A stretch of 64,000 nt of DNA, taken from the NCBI GenBank assembly GCA_964558465.1, contig CAZLEF010000017.1:36560-100559 (forward strand), in the 5' to 3' direction. The notes beneath the pieces are model-generated. The model worked only from the letters and a program-made list of their open reading frames with translations, was not told the DNA's origin and ran no database searches. Source of the DNA: JACJYC01 sp964558465. Lineage in GTDB: Bacteria > Bacteroidota > Bacteroidia > Chitinophagales > Saprospiraceae. Of this stretch, positions 59,301 to 64,000 are shown one piece after another; position 1 is the first letter of the stretch, and each line of letters starts with the position of its first letter. The position numbers were made by a program, and so were the translations under genes.

Positions 59301-61978
59301 TGCTGGGGTTGGTCCATCAACGGCTGGAAAAACAGCGCCAGGCCAGGCCTGAAGGCATCCACCTTGGGGCTTTTGGATATCTTCTGGGCCTGAAGCCCAA
59401 TACCCAGCGGGCCATTTCAATTGTAGAAGTACAGCCCGAATATATGCCCGCAAACCGGGAAAATTTCCAAAAGGCCGCCATACCCGTTATTCACGGCCCT
59501 GGCGCCCGGCAATGGGGTATAGATCCGGTGGAAAACACCGACCGGATGTTTTTTTACATCGGCGACCATCCGAACCCCCGCCTGCGCCTGAACGGGCCCG
59601 CCGACCGGGTAGAACCCGAACCCGACGCCAACCACCCCAACAGCGACGGCTATCTGCATATGCCCTCTCTTGCACATGCCTCAGCCGCTGCCATCCTGCG
59701 CGCCGGTTACCTGGGTCACCGGGCCGACACCCAAACGGAGGTCCTGTCCATTCACCTGAATTCGCCCCGTGTGCGGCAAGCCCTTCAATTGCTGGAAGGC
59801 ATGCAAAACGGCGGGTCTTTAGGTGAAATACTGGGCCATTATTTCGAAAGGAACCTGCATGAAAGCCAATTGGACCGGTACCGGTTTGACCTGCGGCAGG
59901 TATTTCCCCTGAAACCTATGGAAGGCCCGCCCGGACAGACCACCCTCATGACCTCCCTCGACGGCCTGGCCCTGCTCAAAGCCTGGCTGGCCAATCCAAC
60001 CGGCTGGCTGAACCAGGTACGTACCCAAAACGCACAGGGACAATCCGTACCCATTCCGCCGGCCGATCAACAACGTCTCACCGGCCTTGCGCAGGCCCTG
60101 GAGGCCAATTATCTCGATGCAACCGGCGATCTGCTGCTTTCGGAAAGTGTTTTCCAAACCACCAAAGGCAATACCGACCGGGCTGCAGCGGCTTTGCGTG
60201 CACTCAATTCAGGCGGACAAGCGCCGGCGCCGGATTTTGTCAACACCGCACAAAATGGCTTCGGCCTGACCCACCGCGTAGCTGTTTTGTTCGAAAGATC
60301 ATCCCCCGGGGATAAAGGCGCAGTTTGGACCCCCACAGGCAGCCCGCGTACCGCTCTTGCCCCCGGCCTCAATCGCTGGTTGGCGCGCCAGCTTCCTTCC
60401 CCGGCCAGCATTGCCGTTTCGGTGACCCTGTCCGGCGCAACCAAGATCGTTGTAAAGGTCGCCGACCTCGGCATCGAACCGCTCGATCTGCTCTGCATCT
60501 GCCCCGTTTCCTTCCGGCAGGGCGGGACCGGCCCACTGGAACTCTGCGTGCAACTTAGAGCGAGAGCGCTGCATGGAGAAGGGGTCGGAAAAGAGCAGGA
60601 TACGGATTTTGCCGACCGCACCGGCTTTGACAAAACCGATATCAGTATTTACGAAATCAGCGCATTGCTGGCTTCCCTCCGCAGCCTTATAGCCAAAAGC
60701 AGGGCGTTCACGCCGGCTGATTTTGCACAGCCCGGCAGTGGTGAAAACGGGCGTTTCCATACCCAAACCCTTGCAGCCGAATTATCGGCTTATATTGCGC
60801 CCGGTAACCAGGCGGATGTCCTTGCGCAATCGCTCCGCAACGGGGCCGCGGATTTGCAAAACGGACTGTCGGACCGTATTCCGGAAACGGAACTCAGAAC
60901 CAAAGGCTGGGTGCTTTTTGAGCAACTGTTCCAGGCCGCCTTATTTGGCATCGAGGAAGCAGGGTCGGAAGGCGCCTTTGCACTTTCGGCGGATAATGCA
61001 CTGTTACTGGTGGAAAAGGCTGAGAAAGTCGCTGGAGAACTGGAAAGCCGTTTGGAAAAAATAACGGCGCAATTTTCAGGCGTCCCTGCGGGTTTTACAC
61101 CCCTCCGCGAAGCTGCCGAAATTCTTTTTGGCAAAAATACAGCCGTGATCCCGGAATTGGAACTGGCCAATGCAGCAGCGGTAAAAGCCGCATTCGACGG
61201 CCGGACGCTGCTTGAAAATGCCGGTCCGGACGAACTGGACAACTGGCTGCGCGAAGCCGCTTTGGTGCGCCGTCCCTTGGCTGCATTCCGGCAAACGATG
61301 CTGTTGCGCGAATTGTTTGAGACGCCGGACAGCAGCAAAACACCCGTTGCTTTGCAATTTCCTTTTTTGCCGGGCAGGCCACAGCCCTGGATCGGCGGTC
61401 CGGTCCTGGAAAACGACCTGGAAAAAATCAGACCTGAAGAACGGGCAAGCCTTTCCATCGTGTTGGAAACACCCGGAGGGTTTGAACCCGGTCAGGCTTT
61501 TTCAGGCATCCTGATCGACGAATGGCCTGAATTGATCCCGTCCGGCCAAACCGACACCGGGCTTGCGTTCCAATACAACCAGCCCAATACCGAACCCCCT
61601 CAGGTGATCCTGCTGGCAACGGCGCCGGTGGAAGGCGGCGCCTGGCAATGGGAACACCTCATGGGCGCGGTGATGGATGCCCTGGATCTGTCTCAAAAGC
61701 GGCTGGTTTCTCCCGTACAGATCCGGCAAAATGACGCCCTTGCCCGTGTATTGCCGACGATTGCATTGCCTTTTTTACCCGGAAACGGCCATATTCCCGA
61801 AACCGAACTGATCCGGCCGGTTTCAACAGGCGGATTTCCTTCCACACATTCCACGCATTCCACTGCATCGACCACGGCACATACGGGTAAAAATACATCA
61901 CGCCGCGGTGTGGCGAATCAATCGAATCAATCGAATCAATCGAATCAATCGAATCAATCGAATCAATCGAATCAATAA
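56396..61978 (+). CDS. Giant 1860-aa protein with coiled coil and repeat-coded NQS tail
   Basis: No signal peptide. The N-terminus has a helical start (LKTLRERVRQRRAAFAQL) and then a domain with FLLLPVRLEARYITF, LCIRIYPDEIFIEGHERRL and FWEKICAKTE. Residues about 620-735 form a long coiled coil (SEAELSNIQQEIASLQAELH, KKRRDDLKKERDAL). A large middle region follows, with FFYIGDHPNPRLRLNGP and LPSLAHASAAAILRAGYLGH-type segments (SLAHASAAAILRAGYL). The C-terminus contains VALQFPFLPGRPQPWIG and IDEWPELIPSG, then an STHSTHSTAST stretch. It ends with about seven NQS triplets coded by AATCAATCG repeat DNA (61913-61977). No catalytic motif is recognised. Its size and coil suggest a scaffold or sheath. 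The stop is 4 nt before the last large gene. Confidence 0.75.
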   Translation: MEDLKTLRERVRQRRAAFAQLDASYYHSLQAFSLAKQGGLALEEVQKKHQEREEARFNLQAAINLLAQNETPQEMIRQIPTDLPFLLLPVRLEARYITFRHVVRNLKPEDWIDVGNIQGGEQYRRVGLEFDEEGAPAYQVQALHLSNNASIVNAVRGQQLRPAGGQYIQRKPDRQELCIRIYPDEIFIEGHERRLMPAEWEAGKSFWEKICAKTEPEETIWMNFSAAIPPARAAWIVRATRPVNYPPGGTLPAIPEFDVAPPLKDGAYTLPPATHLLPDRFVVRLYKGDQFKEFTGSPIPEPLRLGLDPTDNPFGGQESSASFSVEKAQLTAPEYLRWIHDLETAENMGLAIRIDLQSHPEYQDGVDRIFVLGAKLSADESESARMLNGHFENCLYKEEGMSVLPQGTPTNNFGEQKSGFNRREAASLAYFRSEWQPAQPHPFGLETDEIRLRRILGLPGDFRLPGGERTDLEEALQMNGLLWHATWGYYLLQFFTPALSEPKREKLRRFFSKYVSGRGFLPVLKVNRQPYGILPATAFAFWSYSGNDPDESFLAKLWTDFLSRLNTQWRTFIQTIPSVANNDTPNQRLDESFLNMLAQSASASRFQTQWLAGKGLKDLLTDLLAEVDADLNRIIRVENEYAAANSQVIASEAELSNIQQEIASLQAELHQLAGPSKAAIIRMINELKKRAVTRNKSLPALKKRRDDLKKERDALIGNKNALQQARNELSAAYAGVNPPDNLRTLLQQAGIQSGWFDHLAGVYVSFLQDLSRPAIDGLPLSGDRPLERLPGKTWNYLQWLLGASLADIWNNDLSGAPAGDGPAGSAAATSLLALLSRHATLRAVLEAGLRNMEPNPGLWLLKARDFDLEHLHPPLIHIDPNALDPNNRLHQQYQPVIDAYRSHFSAPFQLNPDRREYLPGLEDQKLEDRPELSEVKTALELFSEMPTARLERLFAEHLDLCSHRLDAWMLGLVHQRLEKQRQARPEGIHLGAFGYLLGLKPNTQRAISIVEVQPEYMPANRENFQKAAIPVIHGPGARQWGIDPVENTDRMFFYIGDHPNPRLRLNGPADRVEPEPDANHPNSDGYLHMPSLAHASAAAILRAGYLGHRADTQTEVLSIHLNSPRVRQALQLLEGMQNGGSLGEILGHYFERNLHESQLDRYRFDLRQVFPLKPMEGPPGQTTLMTSLDGLALLKAWLANPTGWLNQVRTQNAQGQSVPIPPADQQRLTGLAQALEANYLDATGDLLLSESVFQTTKGNTDRAAAALRALNSGGQAPAPDFVNTAQNGFGLTHRVAVLFERSSPGDKGAVWTPTGSPRTALAPGLNRWLARQLPSPASIAVSVTLSGATKIVVKVADLGIEPLDLLCICPVSFRQGGTGPLELCVQLRARALHGEGVGKEQDTDFADRTGFDKTDISIYEISALLASLRSLIAKSRAFTPADFAQPGSGENGRFHTQTLAAELSAYIAPGNQADVLAQSLRNGAADLQNGLSDRIPETELRTKGWVLFEQLFQAALFGIEEAGSEGAFALSADNALLLVEKAEKVAGELESRLEKITAQFSGVPAGFTPLREAAEILFGKNTAVIPELELANAAAVKAAFDGRTLLENAGPDELDNWLREAALVRRPLAAFRQTMLLRELFETPDSSKTPVALQFPFLPGRPQPWIGGPVLENDLEKIRPEERASLSIVLETPGGFEPGQAFSGILIDEWPELIPSGQTDTGLAFQYNQPNTEPPQVILLATAPVEGGAWQWEHLMGAVMDALDLSQKRLVSPVQIRQNDALARVLPTIALPFLPGNGHIPETELIRPVSTGGFPSTHSTHSTASTTAHTGKNTSRRGVANQSNQSNQSNQSNQSNQSNQ

Positions 61979-61980
61979 AT
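61899..61980. repeat. Palindrome and AATCAATCG array at the end of the 1860-aa gene
   Basis: CACGCCGCGGTGTGG (61899-61913), then about seven 9-bp AATCAATCG units to the stop codon TAA, ending two bases before the next ATG at 61983. Here the array is coding sequence; the same array at 53522 is a leader. Confidence 0.9.
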
Positions 61981-61982
61981 AA

Positions 61983-63728
61983 ATGGCCAATAAAAACGCA
62001 TTTATATTTTGGAACAGACTCGCGCCTTCGCCCGACAGCGAAGATGTGGCCGATGCGCTGCGCTGCGAGGTCCGGGACCCATTGTGGCTCCTGGCGCGTC
62101 AATGGCAGATGGGCGAGTTCAGGGCCGAGGATGCGGGGACTGCCGCCTATTCGCATATTATCGCCCATACAGCGCCCCTGCAGCGTTTTTCGGCGCCGGG
62201 TCAAACGCCGCTTCCGGTACCGCCTGAAATGCCTTTGGATGCCGCCATTGAGCGTATCGAACCCGAATTCGACCTTTCCCTGCGCCTGGAAGCGGGCCGG
62301 AAATGGCGCAATCTGCTGATCCGGGCAGGCCGGCCGGATGCCTGGGAGACCTTCCGGGGGAATCCGTTGCTTCAGTTCAAAATCCCTGCGCCTGCGTTCA
62401 ATCCTGAGAATGCCGGACTCAGGGCCTTTTACCATGAACCCTATGCCCAGACGGTGGCAGCACTTGGGAACGGCCGTGCAATGGACGGCGCCGAGCTGTA
62501 TGAGGAATTGAAGACCCGCAAAGCATCGGAATTCCTGCCGGAGGAAGACCCGGAAGTCGATGCCCTGGGGGGGCAATGGATGGAATGGGTGAACGAACGC
62601 CTGGGCATCGCCCCGGTCGCCGCCGCCAGGTGCTGGGATCCGTCCAGACTGGAATACAATGCAACCGCGGCGGCGGTTTTACCCGGAGGCCGGATGGCGG
62701 CTCTGCAGGCGCCGGAGCACAACGGGCGGTCGATGAACTGGTATAGCTGGCAGGAAACAGGCGACCTCACGGGGCTGGATCAAAATCTGAGTCCGGATGC
62801 GGTGCAAACCCATCGCCGGACGTTGGCGCCGACGCCGGTGGCTTTTCCCGGCATGCCCCGCGCCCGTTGGTGGGAGATGGAAGACAGCACGATAGACCTG
62901 AGCAATATACGAGCGAATAAAACCGATACCGGGCTGCTGCTGCTGGCGGAGTTCAGTTTATTGTTCAGCAACGACTGGTTGCTGACGCCGCTGTCCTTGC
63001 CTGCAGGCGTATTGTCAAAAATAAAAAGCATCCGGGTCACGGACGTTTTTGGCATCCAGTCCATCATCAATAACCAATATGCGACGGTTCCGAATCCCGA
63101 CTGGCGGCTGCACCAGTCAGGGGCAACCGTCCTGGACGGCTGGTTATGGTTGCCGCCCGTCAACAGCGCCCGGCTGGAAAGCGAACCGCTGGAAGAGATC
63201 AAGTTTATCCGCGATGAGATGGCCAATCTATGCTGGGCAGTTGAAAAAACCGTACCGGATGGTATTGGCGGAAGCGTGGAAGGCGCCGGAACGGCTCTTG
63301 GACTGGAGGCCTGGCTCTCAGCCCTGGCAGGCGGCGGCGAACCCGTCCCGGTTTCCCCGGAGGTAGTCGCAGATTTCAGGTACCGGCTCGGCAACACGGT
63401 TCCACCTCATTGGATACCGTTTATCCCGTTCAAACCCGACGCCGGAAGCCCGGAGATCGTTTTGCGCCGCGCCGCCATGCCCCGCCTGATCGAAGGCCGC
63501 GAACCTACGCGCATCCGCCCCCGCACCTGGTTGTTGCGCAATCCGGGCGCAGGCCAATCCCGCTATGATATCCGGGAAGAAGAAATTCCCGCAATGGGCA
63601 TTACGGTACGGGGAGTATGGCGGCGCACCCGCTGGCTGGACGGACGGACAATTACCTGGCTTGCCCGGGAAAAAAGCCTCGGAAAAGAACCGGAAAGCAG
63701 CGGATTGCAGTTTGATTTGATGGAATGA
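61983..63728 (+). CDS. Unknown 581-aa protein of the giant-gene operon
   Basis: No signal peptide. The N-terminus has NAFIFWNRLAPSPDSEDVADAL, then the memorable segment VRDPLWLLARQWQMGEFRAE with DAGTAAYSHIIAHTA. The pattern DPLWLLARQWQxGEFxxEDAG recurs, as I recall, in uncharacterised proteins near PhoD- and DUF6603-type genes. The C-terminal part has RPRTWLLRNPGAGQSRYD and VWRRTRWLDGRTITWLA. No fold or active site can be named. It starts 4 nt after the 1860-aa gene and is the last gene of the run seen in this window. The operon may continue past the window end. Confidence 0.75.
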   Translation: MANKNAFIFWNRLAPSPDSEDVADALRCEVRDPLWLLARQWQMGEFRAEDAGTAAYSHIIAHTAPLQRFSAPGQTPLPVPPEMPLDAAIERIEPEFDLSLRLEAGRKWRNLLIRAGRPDAWETFRGNPLLQFKIPAPAFNPENAGLRAFYHEPYAQTVAALGNGRAMDGAELYEELKTRKASEFLPEEDPEVDALGGQWMEWVNERLGIAPVAAARCWDPSRLEYNATAAAVLPGGRMAALQAPEHNGRSMNWYSWQETGDLTGLDQNLSPDAVQTHRRTLAPTPVAFPGMPRARWWEMEDSTIDLSNIRANKTDTGLLLLAEFSLLFSNDWLLTPLSLPAGVLSKIKSIRVTDVFGIQSIINNQYATVPNPDWRLHQSGATVLDGWLWLPPVNSARLESEPLEEIKFIRDEMANLCWAVEKTVPDGIGGSVEGAGTALGLEAWLSALAGGGEPVPVSPEVVADFRYRLGNTVPPHWIPFIPFKPDAGSPEIVLRRAAMPRLIEGREPTRIRPRTWLLRNPGAGQSRYDIREEEIPAMGITVRGVWRRTRWLDGRTITWLAREKSLGKEPESSGLQFDLME

Positions 63729-64000
63729 GGAAATAGATTGGATTGGTTCGATTGGTACGATTGATACGATTGGTTCGATTGATTGGATTGGAAACGGAGG
63801 CCATCGCATCCTCAAATCCTCGCATCCTCCCCAAAGGGGTCTCCATAGGAGTCCTTCGGACCTTTGGACAATTTTTCGATTGGTTCGCCGCGGCGTGGTA
63901 CCCGCATGGGCCTTAGCCCGGGCGGAGGTTCGATTGACGTCTTCGAATCAACAAATCAACAAATCAACAAATCAACAAATCAACAAATCAACAAATCAAC
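63729..64000. repeat. Repeat-filled region at the window end
   Basis: ATTGGTTCG/ATTGATACG 9-bp units (63738-63790) come first, then ATCCTCAAATCCTCGCATCC (63807-63826) and the CCAAAGGGG...TCCATAGGAGTCC module (63832-63870). CGCCGCGGCG (63887-63896), part of the palindrome family, follows. From 63940 an 8-bp AAATCAAC array runs to the end of the window. No gene is seen in this stretch, which is likely the leader of the next gene. Confidence 0.85.

Noticed and set aside
46200..63728. Contractile injection system or phage tail module
   Set aside because: I looked for sheath, tube, baseplate, spike and AAA-type loading genes and saw none in this run; large size alone is not enough.
1..64000. tRNA and rRNA genes
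   Set aside because: No cloverleaf-like sequence with a GTTCRANNC arm or rRNA-like segment was recognised on either strand by eye; a covariance search would settle it.

Overview
The window looks like a draft or metagenome-assembled chromosome of a Bacteroidota bacterium, most likely from the Saprospiraceae/Lewinellaceae side. The signs are one T9SS type A C-terminal sorting domain, many short-lipobox lipoproteins, an ABC permease fused to an M1 peptidase, LytS/LytTR signalling, two good Bacteroidota promoters (TTTG, about 20 nt, TAnnTTTG) and almost no Shine-Dalgarno sequences. The lineage is inferred; no rRNA or marker gene is present. Two runs of N (36999-37008 and 52960-53059) are assembly gaps. 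No tRNA, rRNA, insertion sequence or CRISPR array was seen.

Layout. 96-2728: a beta-propeller lipoprotein and an intradiol dioxygenase-like lipoprotein. 2886-7713: rsgA, then a chromate module (ChrB fused to an AraC DNA-binding domain, an ornithine cyclodeaminase homologue, a stand-alone ChrB, and the ChrA efflux pump). 8067-14783: ABC ATPase, ABC permease/M1 peptidase, LytS-type kinase, LytTR regulator. 14949-15331: a nucleotidyltransferase with a broken HEPN partner. 15383-20982: GH13 enzyme, DUF1080 lipoprotein, T9SS cargo, an unknown membrane-anchored protein and an outer-membrane protein. 21099-27140: a six-gene run of AhpD-like, MFS, AhpD-like, DUF3179, outer-membrane barrel and vanadium-haloperoxidase-like PAP2 proteins, closed by a terminator. 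27250-28335: a second broken nucleotidyltransferase/HEPN pair and a GxxExxY gene between long direct repeats. 28450-39974: DUF885 protein, a remarkable adaptor-pseudokinase-globin protein, amidohydrolase, slipin, a membrane protein with a winged-helix regulator, a small exported protein, an AraC regulator, a DJ-1 protein with a metal-binding N-terminus, and a sialidase-like lipoprotein. 40049-46032 (minus strand): an AAA/DUF4143 ATPase next to a perfect 46-bp palindrome, then the oxidative pentose phosphate set rpiB, gnd, zwf, pgl. 46200-63728: a 17.5-kb run of five very large proteins without signal peptides (PhoD-like phosphatase, DUF6603-like 1185 aa, and unknown proteins of 928, 1860 and 581 aa), read from a clear promoter and interrupted only by a small four-helix-bundle gene between repeats. 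This run is the best candidate for an undescribed system.

A second theme is a family of modular low-complexity repeats: small GC-rich palindromes plus 8-10 bp tandem units. They sit in the leaders of many genes, often ending within a few bases of the start codon, and in several places have become coding sequence, for example the C-terminus of the ABC ATPase and an NQS-repeat tail on the 1860-aa protein.
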